This document shows, one piece after another, positions 33,039 to 43,694 of a DNA stretch of 64,000 bases. The notes beneath the pieces were generated by a model, which worked only from the letters and a program-made list of their open reading frames with translations, was not told where the DNA came from and made no database searches. The stretch is from Gliomastix tumulicola (Eukaryota; Ascomycota; Sordariomycetes; Hypocreales; Bionectriaceae), in NCBI GenBank assembly GCA_001599755.1, contig BCHX01000001.1:4278001-4342000 (forward strand), written 5' to 3'. How positions within the stretch are numbered: position 1 is the first letter of the stretch; the number at the start of each line of letters is the position of its first letter. Made by a program: the position numbers and the translations under genes.

Positions 33039-35325
33039 ATGGCGAAGAAGCAAAAGGGCCCCTCGTCCCTCTGCGAATGGATGATCGGCACATCCGTCGA
33101 CTCCGTCCTCAGGAAATCACGCCGGAGCAGGCCCCCTACGCGAGAAGTCCTCCGCCTCGAGATCGCGACTGATGACGAGTCTGGGGAGGATACCGTCCGA
33201 CTTACCTATCCTCGCACCGGCGGCGGCGGAGGCGGTCGCCGTCGACGACGGGCTCCCCCACCACGCGTCGAGGAAGAACCAGCACCTCCTGCTGCTGCTG
33301 AGGAGCCCGAGCCCGCGACGATGAAGAAGAAGGTTCGGTTCGAGGAGGAGGAGGCACCCCGGAAGTCTGCGCTAAAGACGAAGAAGAAGAAGAAGAAGAT
33401 GACCACGACGACTGTCGTCACTGAGGTTTCCGAGTCTGAGGAAGAGGAAAGCGAGGTCGATGCGGATGTCTCGTCAGAGGAGATCCGCGCGGGAGAGTCT
33501 AGCAAGGCAAGGAGAACGAAGAAGAAGAAGCAGGCGGCCAGCTCGGAGACGGAGAGCGAGAGTGACTCGGGGCCGGATCCGGATTGCCCCTGCAAGGACT
33601 GCGTGCGTGAGCGGCGGGCTCTGAAGAAGGCGAATGAGAAGGCCAACAAGGGCAAGAAGCAGCAATCATCTGGTACGTTGGTGTACCTTTGAACGCAAAC
33701 ATTCTGGCTAACTCAAGTTCAGACAAGAAGGGCAAGAAACAGAAGAAGGTCATAGTGGAGGACTCGAGTGACGAAAGCTCCGACGAATCAAGCTCAGACA
33801 CGGAGGTTGAAAGTTCCAAATCGAAGAAGCAGGCCAAGGGTGGGAAGTCTAATGACGAGAAAGCGAGCAAGAAGGACAAGAAGCAAAAGGCCAACGCCGG
33901 GGCCCCCAACGACAAGAAGTCGAAGAAAGGCAACAGGAACGACCAGGAGGCCAACAACCAGCAGCAAGCAGCATCGGGCAACGGCGAGAGGAACCAGGTG
34001 TCCCCAGCCACTGCGCAGAACCAGGTTGGGATGAAGAACGGCAGCTACCCCGAAGCGTTTCCCGACATGCATCCTCGCCGCCCAAACTACATCGCCCCAG
34101 TCCGCGCCGAGGTCGTTCAGACGGAACGAGTCATAGAGACGCCCTATGATCCAGCGCCGAATGCCTACTTTGACGACGAGCACGGCGTGGTCCGCATCTA
34201 CCACGGAGGCGCGTATGGCAGCAATGCAAACCACGGCTTGTACCCTCGGAGAGACAAGCCCTTCCGTCCGATGCCCATGGGGGTGCCGCATCCCCTTCAG
34301 AACCCCTATCTGGGTGGTTTCAACCAGCCTCAAGGGTACAATGCCGGCGACGAGAACAATCACAACATACCCGTCACCCAGGGGATGCCCATCAACGCCT
34401 GGAACGCCACGTACGCGCCGCCGGGATTGCCGGCGGATCCTAACTTTGCGTATCCTGGGCAGAATTGGCCTCATCAAATGCACGGTTATGGTGGTATGGG
34501 CAAAGGGGCTCACCCCCCCTCCACTCATGACAAGGACAAAGCTGGCGCGGACAACGTGATGCCACCTGAAATCAAGGTGCGTTATTAGCATTCCCATATC
34601 ATATGATTATCCAAGTTTGGAGTGGTACTAATCTCATCTTACCCTAGCCCGGTGGTAGCAAGCCGGCATCTAAAGCTGCCTCGCACCGGTCCGCCTTCAC
34701 GTTTCACAACATTCCGCATTCCCAAGGTAGCAGGAGGAGCAACCGAGGCAGTACGAGCGGTAATGACCAAGGCGGAGGCTGGGGCAGCTCAGGAGGACAG
34801 GACACGTGCGGCTCCAACCAAGGCCAGACGAACACTGGCTGGGGTGACACCAACGCCGCTGCCAACAGCGCTTGGGGCAACGACAACAACAACAACACCG
34901 GACAGGACGGGAACCACAGCACTTGGGGCAACGACAACAACACCGGACAAGACGGTAACAACAGTACCTGGGGCGGCAACAACAGCAACACTGGGTGTGG
35001 CTGGGGCGTCAACAACAACAATAACGGCTCTCAGAACGGTAGCCGCAACAATAGCACCTGGGGCGGCGACAACGTTGGTGGTGGTGGTGGTGGTGGTGCT
35101 GCTGCTGTATGGGGCACCACCGAGAACAACGGCTCGACGTCTGGAAATCAGGAGAATCAGGACGACGACAATAACAATGAAGGCGGTGCATTCGCGGGCA
35201 CGAATGGTTTCGACAATCCACCTTCAGCCATGGTTGATAACAACATCATGCCTCCGATGCCGGGTGCCTGGGGTGATCCCACTGCCGCTGCTTCCACTCA
35301 CGGCAAGGCTGACGTTGACTGGTGA
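33039..35325 (+). CDS. Uncharacterised charged nuclear-type protein with a WG-repeat, Asn/Gly-rich C-terminus
   Basis: A 721-aa protein from three exons: 33039-33672, 33723-34576 and 34648-35325 (introns 50 and 71 bp, GT..AG, frame exact). It begins with a short ordered stretch (SLCEWMIGTSVDSVLRKSRR). A long highly charged region follows, with Gly/Arg tracts, KKKVRFEEEE, poly-Lys runs resembling nuclear localisation signals, and acidic SESEEEESEVD / SSDESSDESSSD blocks. A Cys cluster, CPCKDCVRERR, lies near residue 185. A less charged middle (about residues 330-490) has PYDPAPNAYFDDEHGVVRIY. The last exon is Asn/Gly/Ser-rich with nine Trp in WG context, partly arranged as tandem STWGNDNNTGQDGN-like units, and ends in DVDW. 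No named family recognised. RNA or chromatin association is plausible from composition only. Confidence 0.82.
34860..34985 (+). repeat. Coding tandem repeat, WGNDNN-TGQDG units
   Basis: Within exon 3 of the WG-rich gene, an Asn/Asp/Gly-rich unit of about 15-17 codons beginning with (S/A/T)WG recurs about three times with small variations (AWGNDNNNNTGQDG, TWGNDNNTGQDG, TWGGNNSNTG). The similarity at both DNA and protein level suggests recent slippage or duplication. Confidence 0.75.
35077..35097 (+). repeat. Trinucleotide repeat, seven GGT, encoding poly-Gly
   Basis: Seven GGT codons in the WG-rich exon, followed by GCT/GTA codons. A simple coding microsatellite. Confidence 0.85.
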
Positions 35326-36354
35326 TGTGAGACTACGGGAGGCATGTATCGACGGGGAATTTTCAGACAGTATTGATGATGGGACAGGAGAGGAATCTGA
35401 TATATATGGGGTGACAAAGACGTTGAATCTTGGGCTTCCCGGTGTTAGGGAGAGAAATGATTTTCGAGCATGGGAGTTGGCGTTCACAATTCCTGATATC
35501 CTGCTATTTCGCACATTGCTCATTCATAGGAGCACTGCCAATACTGGCACAATGAGTACCATATTTGTCAAGGTACACTTAAGAGATCTTTGAGAACATG
35601 TAGATTTCCAAAAAAGGACACTGTAGGTCCTTGCGACTAGCATGGCAGGGTATCCAGAGGCTGAAAAAGCCTGGCAAAATAAGAGGGGAACTCGCCATCT
35701 CTAATAAGTAAAATAGACAAAACGTATAAAAGCAGGATGAAGTCGCAGAAGGATGATGGTAGAACTAGAAGCCAAAGTAACAGCCCCTTCTTATGATGCC
35801 TGATATGTCTCTTTGTAGTGAAATTGGTCTTGCTTCTCGTGAAACTTTATATGCAATCTTCGTGATAAAATGCCAAATAGATGAACAAATGAAAGGCAAA
35901 AATACGACACAGATATGTGCAGAGAAGAAGACCCTCATCCTTGAAGATGATTCCGAGGTTTGGGTCGCGTGAAGTCGCTTTCGATGATGGATGTGACATG
36001 ACCCAGCCATGTAGTGTTGTGACGTGCTTGGTGAGAGGTGCGTGCGATATGTAATGCATGTGATGTAGATACCGACTCATGAGACCGGTCAGAGGATAAC
36101 GCAATCGGAAAAGGACCTATGCCGCTGTCAATAACGGCAACTACTCGACAAATAACGGACGAAGCTTTGTGTCAGGCCCTCCTCTTGCGACAATGGGACA
36201 TCGTGCCTCCTTGACGAATCAAGGAGGGTTCTTGTCTTGCGTGAAATCTGACTAGCATCAGAGCATGCCACACGCTTCGCAACGGTAGCGTTGAGGGGAG
36301 TCGATGGTTGGAGAGCAGGAGGAGCTTTTTGTTGTTGTGTGAAGTGCGAGAAAC
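35326..36354. other. Convergent intergenic region
   Basis: 1 kb between two convergent genes, containing both 3' UTRs. On the minus strand, 36251 down to about 36128 keeps an open frame that could be a spliced C-terminal extension of the RING-LON gene (see finding). Nothing else is supported. Confidence 0.45.
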
Positions 36355-38025
36355 TTACCACGAGCCTGTGTTCCATTCGACAATCCACTGGCAGCATATC
36401 TTGAGGCGATCGCGAACACTCGATGTTCCTAGCAGCCGATACTTCTCGAGATCCCTAACAGGGAGTGTGCTGGCGAGCCACCAGGGCAGGATGGCCGGGT
36501 CGTTTGGGCATTCGCCATAGATAGCCAACATCCGTTCTGTCAGCCAGGGCACGCTCTGGGCCCTCATCCTGGTGACGAAATCCCGGGCGTATTCCATCAG
36601 AGCCTGAGTTGACATGGTTTCGACATCGTCCACCGTCTGGGGCACCCGGCTCATGTCGTTATCCGACCCCGGCGAATCTGGGCCATCCACAGCAGCGCCA
36701 TCTCCCGAGACTGAAGTGGGAGGGGAAACTTCTCGGGCCTCCACGGCCTCCTCTTCTTCGAGGCTGATGTCGTCGATTCGGATGATCTTTCCCATGGCGT
36801 ATCCGTCCATAGTTCCGTGCTCCAAGGTTCGAAAACGGGAGATCCCCATTGTCTCTATCAAACTCCGCCCGTCAGGATAGTATTGGACATTGATGATTCT
36901 CAAAAGTGTCCCAAGCTCGTGGAAGTTCGCATCGCCAGCGTGCCGAGGCCGCTTGGGTAAAACCATCCCAAAAAGGCGATCACCCGCAACGGCCCGACGA
37001 AGCATCAATCGATAGCGCGGCTCGAAAATGTGGAGGAATGTTGGCATCATGGGGAATGATAGCGTGCATACAAACAACGGGATATCAAAATCCTGGTGTC
37101 TGCCGCGCTGCTCCGCTTCCAGGGTCTCTTTGCGCACACTAAGCTCGTCGATCCAGAACGTTTTAATGATGCCGCTCAGGCGCTCGTTCGAGGGGCAAGC
37201 AACCCGATTTAGTAGGGGGTTCAGGGCCAGCTTCCGCCGACAAACTGGGCAAATCTGCGAGTGATCCAGGATTCGATGCAAACATGATCTGCAGAACGTG
37301 TGCCCGCACGACGTCGTCAGAGGATCATAAAACAGACTGTAGCATATCTGACAGTCCATCTCTGTTCTTGCCGAGTCCTGGATCTCGTGCAGCACTTTCA
37401 ATTCGGAGTCGGCGAAGTGCCCTCCCAGAGCTGGGCCGTGCTGAGAATATGTGACCTCCACATCGTACTCGAGAGCACCTTGCTCCGCCAAAAGCCACAG
37501 AGCTACCAGCGCACCACCTATTTGAGCGTCGGAGCGAGTAGCCCCCTCAGTCATGGAGGGAACTCCCGCGACAGCCCAGGCATCTTCCGATATGACAGTC
37601 GTTGTCACCCCTGACCCAAGTGCCGAAGCCTTGCTACGGCTCATACCATCCTTAACATGCTGAGTAGCCTTGTTCAAAATGACATCAAGGCCACAGTCTC
37701 CGATCGCATGCTCTTTCCCACAGTCCGCAAAGGGACACTGGAACCCTTGCAGCCTCCCAGGCCCCGCTGGATATGTGATGTTGGCTCGGGCATACGACTC
37801 AGGCAAGCACCGTCTGCATATGCTCCGGCCACATGGTAGCGTCGCGGGCTCCTGCAGAGGCAGCGAGCAGACCCGGCACTGAAACAGGCGTACAATGTCG
37901 CGGGCGCTGGCCTGCTCCTCCGGCGGCGTTATCGACTCGACTCGAACAGTCTCGTTGTCGTGCAAGTCGGGTGGGCTCGTGGGAGAATCGATCACAACCG
38001 CGCCAGGCTGATGATGTTGTGACAT
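36355..38025 (-). CDS. Double RING finger and LON-substrate-binding-domain protein (LONRF-type E3 ligase candidate)
   Basis: A 556-aa single-exon protein. The first RING-like module spans residues about 50-102 (CRVC..CGRSICRRC..CPFADC). A canonical C3HC4 RING spans about 225-262 (CQIC..CGHTFCRSC..CPVC). The Lon N-terminal (LAN) domain follows from about residue 315 (DIPLFVCTLSFPMMPTFLHIFEPRYRLMLR) and is interrupted by an acidic, Ser-rich insert. The ATG at 38025 starts MSQHHQPGAVVID. Animal LONRF proteins and their fungal relatives share this RING-LON order and are thought to be ubiquitin ligases for damaged or misfolded proteins. There is no TPR region as in some LONRFs. The stop codon (TGG TAA GT) overlaps a perfect GTAAGT splice donor, so a spliced alternative C-terminus is possible. 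Confidence 0.9.
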   Translation of the reverse strand: MSQHHQPGAVVIDSPTSPPDLHDNETVRVESITPPEEQASARDIVRLFQCRVCSLPLQEPATLPCGRSICRRCLPESYARANITYPAGPGRLQGFQCPFADCGKEHAIGDCGLDVILNKATQHVKDGMSRSKASALGSGVTTTVISEDAWAVAGVPSMTEGATRSDAQIGGALVALWLLAEQGALEYDVEVTYSQHGPALGGHFADSELKVLHEIQDSARTEMDCQICYSLFYDPLTTSCGHTFCRSCLHRILDHSQICPVCRRKLALNPLLNRVACPSNERLSGIIKTFWIDELSVRKETLEAEQRGRHQDFDIPLFVCTLSFPMMPTFLHIFEPRYRLMLRRAVAGDRLFGMVLPKRPRHAGDANFHELGTLLRIINVQYYPDGRSLIETMGISRFRTLEHGTMDGYAMGKIIRIDDISLEEEEAVEAREVSPPTSVSGDGAAVDGPDSPGSDNDMSRVPQTVDDVETMSTQALMEYARDFVTRMRAQSVPWLTERMLAIYGECPNDPAILPWWLASTLPVRDLEKYRLLGTSSVRDRLKICCQWIVEWNTGSW

Positions 38026-41000
38026 GAACGTCTCGGGTTTCTGGAGACCGAGCCAGGTTCTCTTCTAACCTGGGGATCGAAGAAGGATAGTCGTGTGTAG
38101 ATTCGAGAGAGCGGACGAGGTTCGCAATGGGAATCCCGGTATCGCCAAAGCATAGAAAAGCAAACTTATGTCGTATATATGGCCCAAGTTGTCCGAACGG
38201 GGGGTTGGTCTGAGCTGGTCATTGAAACTGGCTGCGTGTACTTGTTTCCTTCGCTGTCATAGCCTGGAGGCCTTCGGTCTGGATCCGCGGCGGTGGAGTA
38301 TTCTCGATGACGTCGTTTTGTTGATAGAAGAGAGCTAGGAAGGTGTTAATAAAGAGACTGATCTGATGCTGTTGGTTCAGAACGCATTGTGAGCCACCAA
38401 GTCGCTGCTCCCGTGGGGTGATGCTGAGGTCGGAAGACAGACGGGATGACGACTTTTGTGTGGGAGGAATGGGGGGTTCATGTATGGATAACGGCGTGAG
38501 ACAGGGTTCAGCGAGGAAAGGATCGCCATGCAAGGGCGGGCTGGAAATCTTCAACGTACCTTGTTGCCGGTGCAAGCAGTTAGGAGAGGATTGGAAATGG
38601 CGACATGGTGTGCGCAGCACGCTGGTTTATGGGCAATTTTTTCTCATGTCCCCCCTACCTTGCCGTATGCAGGTGTGGATGCACGCGCAGTGAAGGCTGT
38701 CATCGCCCATATAAGGAGGAATGGGTGTGGGTGGGTTTTGGGTTGAACGACAAGGCGGAAGAGTGAGTGAGATGCATGATTAGTCTCGGATAACTGCCCA
38801 CCCGTTGGTAGAATGCATGACGCTTACTTGAAGCTGGCCCTTCCCTCAGCAGCCTCTGTAAGGTACCACTAGCCCTCTGGAAAATGGTGGAAAGCTTGGG
38901 TACATCGTCGCTACCTTAATTGTCGCTTGGACCCCTGCCTGCTTGTTCCTTCTTGCCGGTGGCACTATGAATAGATACATCCATGCACGTCATTGACTGT
39001 TAGCACGAGCAGTCCCGCCCTGCCCCTCTATCGCCAATTCGTAAGGCTCTCAGACGAACGCTCGAAAGGTCCAATCTGTGGCAAGAGCGAGCTGTCGCGA
39101 CTTCCTCACTGTAGGCAGACTGAGAAGAATTGGAAAACACGAGGAAGGAACGACTAGCGACATCGGGAGATCGTTGACATAATCCAATGCCAACTTTCCT
39201 TGAGGCTGAGCAGGTGCGACTGGGCAAGTTGCACCTATGACTCGTCCAGCTGGTCTGGATCTCGAACTTTACTTGGGACAGGGCTCCAACTACGGGCACT
39301 TCGTATTGTCTGCATGCCTCCCACTTCTAGATGCCGATAGTCCAGCAGCTCTGATTCGCAGCCTGTTGACCATTGAATTCGTCCTCCGTCCGCGTGCGAC
39401 TGTCACCCGGTGTCGCAATGCGACGAACCAGCTCTCGAGAACGGTGACCGCGGTCTCTGAACCGAGTCATAGCGCCACAGTTCTAGCGTCCAAGACCCCC
39501 CGAGAGTCAACGAGGAACACGATCCCCTTCACCTGCGCGATCTCGACCCCTCTGACTTGGGTCCCGCCATCGGCGACGCGAGACTAATCTCTAGAAAATC
39601 GTGGAATGCGAATGCGCGGACGGGGCATCAGCAATGGACTTGCACAAGGTCCCGTGGCCGGCGCCAGAAGGTGGGGATTCAGCATCGGCACTGGGACAGA
39701 CAGGAGTCGTTGGCGTCATTGCCGGGATTAGGTCTCTGTGCCTGGACCAGCTGGACTGGCCTGCGTGCCACTTGACCTTGTTGACGTTCTGTGTTTGAGA
39801 TTCGAGCTTCCGATGCTACCGGCTGCAGTTTTCCCAACACGACGACGAGGGGATGCCTGGGCCTCGAGCATCCAGAGATTTGCGACTCGGCTTGTTCCAC
39901 ATTCGGTGCGCTCATTGACTAGTGACTAACAGTGCCTACCATGTTAGCTCTTCCGCCTGGAGCACACCAGCTGCTCTCACTGCCCGCCGCTAGATGTTTC
40001 TAGCTTGGCACCTCAATACCACCGCAACCAGGCTGAGGCTTGACCTTCTCACTTGGGCGTTGCTGCGGTCATAGGACGGCACATGATTTGCTGGTAACGA
40101 CTCTAACGAGTCCATCCAGAGAGGGGAAGCGGGAGACAACCCGAGAAGAAAACTGTGGGACTGCACGTCACTTCCCTCGACGATGCAATGCCATTCGTGT
40201 TTTCGCATTGTGTCTCTTTCTAAATTCCTTCTTTATTAATATATGACCGGCCTCGACCGTGCAGACGGGTTTCGCTGGAATGGTCCAGCCCAACGACCCG
40301 TCGGGTACCGGCAGACGCGGGGGCCCTGTCACGTCGAACCTCTCGACGATCGCTATCAAAGGCTCAGCGTCCATTCCAGTCACGGCGCCCCCTGCATGTT
40401 CCGGCCTGTCACACAGGTTGCATTGTTTTTTTTTTCGTGAAGGATGATCAGGAGGCTAGCCGATGCCGGCAAACTCCCCCACCGGTCAGGTCTATCGAAG
40501 GAGGGGGGGGGGAACCCTTTTTCAGCGAGCAGCAGGGAGGGGCTGGCCATGATTCCTGTGCTTTTTTTTTTTCAATCACAGACCAGGGAGGGGCGGGAAG
40601 GGCATCAACGGGCGTCGACGGGCGAAAAGCAGGCGCCTACCCATGGCGTTTTGGGTAGGGTTAGGGCAAAAGGAAAAGAAGGCAGATACACTGATGCCTG
40701 GGGGGGGAGAAATGAAGCTGGCGGTGAGGAAAGGGCCCTGACCCCGGGCGTGCTGGAAGCGAGGAATGCCACCAACCTATTGTAATTTCTGGTCGAAGAT
40801 AGGGCCAAAGGATAAAATATCGATTCAAAAGACCAGACCCTCTCCCGTTTGCAGTCACTTGACACCTTTCCCGTTTTCCCACTTTTCCCCTACCTTAGCT
40901 ACCTCATCCTCCGTATATCTCCTACGAGTAGGGCCTCTTCTCGTCTGCTCTCGTTCATTTTCTCCTCTAGTCTCGTTCCCATCATCTGGGCCAATTCCCT

Positions 41001-41206
41001 CCCCCAGACAGAATCAATCGTTGCACCAAAAGGTCATTGGACCCGAGAACTCGGTTCCTGTCAGACCAACAAGCCTCGGCCGTCCCACGGTTTGGCTGCA
41101 TGTACCCACCGCCCCCAGCGTCACAACCAACAGCTGCGTCTCTTACCATCCCACCGGAGACCAGGGCCTCAACCCTGAGATAGAAGAGGGCAAAAAAGAA
41201 AAAAAG
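38026..41206. other. Gene-poor region
   Basis: 3.2 kb upstream of the RING-LON gene and of the small plus-strand gene at 41207. Open frames are short, mostly lack ATG and read as low complexity; none can be joined by splicing to a domain. Poly-G (about 40502-40511) and poly-T (about 40563-40572) runs occur near 40.5 kb. The last about 400 bp are pyrimidine-rich 5' leader of the next gene. Confidence 0.5.
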
Positions 41207-41725
41207 ATGGTTCCGATCCCGATGGGCGCAGCGCGCGAGGACATCGCCTCGCGCCTCCAGACGCTCGTCAACACGATCGAGGCGCACGAAGCCTGGACGC
41301 CGCCCTCGCCGCATCCGGGCCTCTTCCAGCTGTGGGACTTTGTCAAGAAGAGCCACTACATCATGACGGAGCTCGAGAACATCCGCGCGGGGCGCGAGGT
41401 GCAGCACCCGGACCAGATCCCGCCCAACGATGCAGGTATGTTCAGACGGGGGGGGAAGATGACAAGAGCGTTCTGTAGATGTGTAATCGGGAACTGATGC
41501 TGTTGTTGTCTTTTGTGTGTTTTAGCCCATGATAACGACGAGAGGGCGCGGATGGCGTTCACGGACGTGCTCACGCGCACCATCACCATCAACAAGATCG
41601 TCAATCATCCGGCCATGATGGCCATCCCTGGACAGCCGACCATTGACTTTGGCAATGACATCAAGCTCAAGTCGCAGGCGGTGCAGGATGCCATTCTGAA
41701 CCTGCCCGATGACGAGGAGATGTGA
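41207..41725 (+). CDS. Small uncharacterised protein (142 aa)
   Basis: Two exons, 41207-41435 and 41526-41725 (90-bp intron, GTATGT..TAG, frame exact), encode 142 aa starting MVPIPMGAAREDIASRLQ and ending in acidic LPDDEEM. The sequence looks like a compact helical soluble protein: alternating hydrophobic and charged residues (LQTLVNTIEAHEAW, GLFQLWDFVKKSHYIMTELENI, MAFTDVLTRTITINKIVNH). No signal peptide or membrane segment. The length and helical heptad-like pattern would fit a subunit of a larger complex, but no family was recognised. The ATG follows an A-rich stretch, a favourable fungal start context. Confidence 0.75.
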
Positions 41726-42449
41726 GGCTGCCTTCTCTAGCCAACCTAGCTCTCTTTTTTTTGTTTCTTCCCTGTCTCTCCTCTTATGTCTAATCTCGGC
41801 GTCATCTTGGGGGAGGGCTTAGGAGGGCTTTGTCTTGACTGGAATGGGAGAGGGAGGTGTCACGGGAAGGGGAGGGGGAAATCGTCGACGTCACGAACGA
41901 GGGTTGCGTGGAACAGTTCTACTTTGCGCGTTCGTTGTGTGTGTGTGTGTGCTGCTTTCTTTAGGTCAGGTCAATACCCCATATCGTTTTTTTGTCTTTC
42001 GTTCAGGCTACTACCTACTACCTACCGGTGCCTTCTACCATTCACAGGTCTCCTGTTCCTTCGTCATTCGTTATTTCTCATCATCATCACGGCACTTTGA
42101 AACGTGCAAAAGTAAGGCTTTTGAGACTCATACGAGCCGAGAAGAAGTTGAATTTCTCATAATATCATGACCCTTTTTTTGCCATCAGGTCCGCTTCATC
42201 GCTGATCCTCCCCCTCCCGTTGTGCAGCCATGACCGAGGTCTGCATATCCGTGGGAGGTGTGAGGCTTGCATAATACATACAGATAAAAACCCGACTGTT
42301 AAACCGTTCCGAATAGCCCGATACTCATACACGCCGCAGCGTTGTAGTACAAAAACCAAAAAAAAAAAGACGAAGATCAATCCAAAAAAAAAAAAAAAGA
42401 AGAAGAAGATATCCATCCGACACAGGCCTGGACATATCAATCAAGCCCG
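41726..42449. other. Convergent intergenic region with A/T tracts
   Basis: 720 bp between the converging 3' ends of the small gene and INSIG. A GT-repeat (about 41936-41951) and several A-runs (about 42359-42369 and 42386-42400) lie near the minus-strand gene end, where they read as T-runs on the coding strand. No ORF supported. Confidence 0.5.
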
Positions 42450-43694
42450 TCATCGCAGACCGCCCCAGCGGCCCTTGACGCCCGTCGTCTTGTTCCACGC
42501 CAGGCGCCTCCCGATGTTGCCAAAGCACACGCAGCTGCAGAACAGCACGCTGAGCATCCACACGCCCGTCTCGAGGGTGCTGTGCGCCTCGCGGGTCAGA
42601 GAAGACAGATCATCGCGGGCCACGTACCCGGCGGCAGCGGCGGTGCGGTTACCACCACCCCCGGCGGCGGCGGCGGCGGCGTGCATGTGCAGCAGCAGGC
42701 TCGAGGGCGCGGGCATCATCTGCGGGTTGACGCCGAGGAGGACGGCGGAGCCGGTGAAGCCGACGGCGCCCGACATGATGAGGCCGGCGGCCGAGCGGTC
42801 GATGATCCACCATAGGAGCGGGTTGACGAGGGCGAGCGTGACGGACACCTGGAGGGTCGAGGACCAGGCCAGCTTGCGGATGGCGAAGACGATGCCGACG
42901 AAGGCGCCGATGGCGCGCATGACGAGCGCCCAGTCCGTCGAGCTCTGCTCCTCGAGCGGGCCGGCGGCGGCGGCGGCGGCGTCCTGCTCCGTCTCTATGG
43001 CGCTGCTGTCGTCCTCGCCGAACGTGTCTTCCCACACGCGGTCGAACCACGGGAGCAGGGCGCCGAGGGCGACGCCGGAGACGCCCCAGAAGGCGAGGTA
43101 GGGGACGTTCCACCCAGCCTGGAGGACAATACCCTCGGTGAGCGACATCCACTTGGGCCCGTCTTGTAACCTCGCGAGCAGGATCCCGTAGCCCACGCCG
43201 AGCCCGAAGAGAAGCCCAGCACCCAGTGTAGCGGATGACAGCGAGGGCCGGGAGCTGTGTGCCCCTCCCACAGATCCGGCATTCGAGACCGTCGACCGCC
43301 GCCTCTTGAACTGCTCCTTCGCTCTCGTCAACTCGTCCGCCACGTCGTCCACGCTGGGTCTCTCCTCAACGGGCGCCGCCTGTGGCCTCCAAGCCGCCTC
43401 CTCGGGCTCGTCGTAGGGCGTCTCGTCGTCGGCCTGCGAGTAGATGCCCGCAAGCGTCGAGCCCGTCAGGTCCATAAGCGACTGGCCCCTGCTGATCGGG
43501 GTGGCGGCGTGAGGGGGCGACAGCGACGGGAAGCCGGAGCTAAGTAGCTGGGCGGCTGTGAGCGTCGAGTTCGGGTTGTAGAAGTAGTCGTCGTCGTTCT
43601 CCCTGTCGCTAGGGGGAGGTGTCGGCTCCATTCGGGGGACAGCGAACGGTCGTCGGGGCACCGGCCGGAAGAGTGGTGGTCCGTCTTCAGACAT
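42450..43694 (-). CDS. insA: INSIG-family ER membrane protein (sterol-pathway regulator)
   Basis: A 414-aa single-exon protein. Residues 1 to about 150 are disordered and rich in Pro/Ser/Asp. The C-terminal two thirds are an INSIG domain with about six hydrophobic segments: ATLGAGLLFGLGVGYGILLA, the NVPYLAFWGVSGVALGALLPWFD block, WALVMRAIGAFVGIVFAIRKLAW, and the diagnostic LALVNPLLWWIIDRSAAGLI. Poly-Ala and poly-Gly low-complexity inserts sit in two loops. INSIG proteins in animals retain SCAP/SREBP and target HMG-CoA reductase; fission yeast Ins1 and Aspergillus InsA act on HMG-CoA reductase. The start is the first ATG (43694); an upstream extension of the frame has only GTG. The long N-terminal arm is a fungal feature and a likely phosphorylation platform. 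Confidence 0.92.
   Translation of the reverse strand: MSEDGPPLFRPVPRRPFAVPRMEPTPPPSDRENDDDYFYNPNSTLTAAQLLSSGFPSLSPPHAATPISRGQSLMDLTGSTLAGIYSQADDETPYDEPEEAAWRPQAAPVEERPSVDDVADELTRAKEQFKRRRSTVSNAGSVGGAHSSRPSLSSATLGAGLLFGLGVGYGILLARLQDGPKWMSLTEGIVLQAGWNVPYLAFWGVSGVALGALLPWFDRVWEDTFGEDDSSAIETEQDAAAAAAGPLEEQSSTDWALVMRAIGAFVGIVFAIRKLAWSSTLQVSVTLALVNPLLWWIIDRSAAGLIMSGAVGFTGSAVLLGVNPQMMPAPSSLLLHMHAAAAAAGGGGNRTAAAAGYVARDDLSSLTREAHSTLETGVWMLSVLFCSCVCFGNIGRRLAWNKTTGVKGRWGGLR

Noticed and set aside
34622..35593. 323-codon frame rich in Thr/Ala
   Set aside because: It is the shifted reading of the AAC/GGC-rich WG exon; the spliced frame with nine WG and a clean stop is far more convincing.
38219..38620. 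133-codon minus-strand frame upstream of the RING-LON gene
   Set aside because: No recognisable content, and no splice join to the RING-LON start, which already has a good ATG.
42220..43101. 293-codon plus-strand frame
   Set aside because: Mostly antisense to INSIG plus an A-tract lysine run; no domain.
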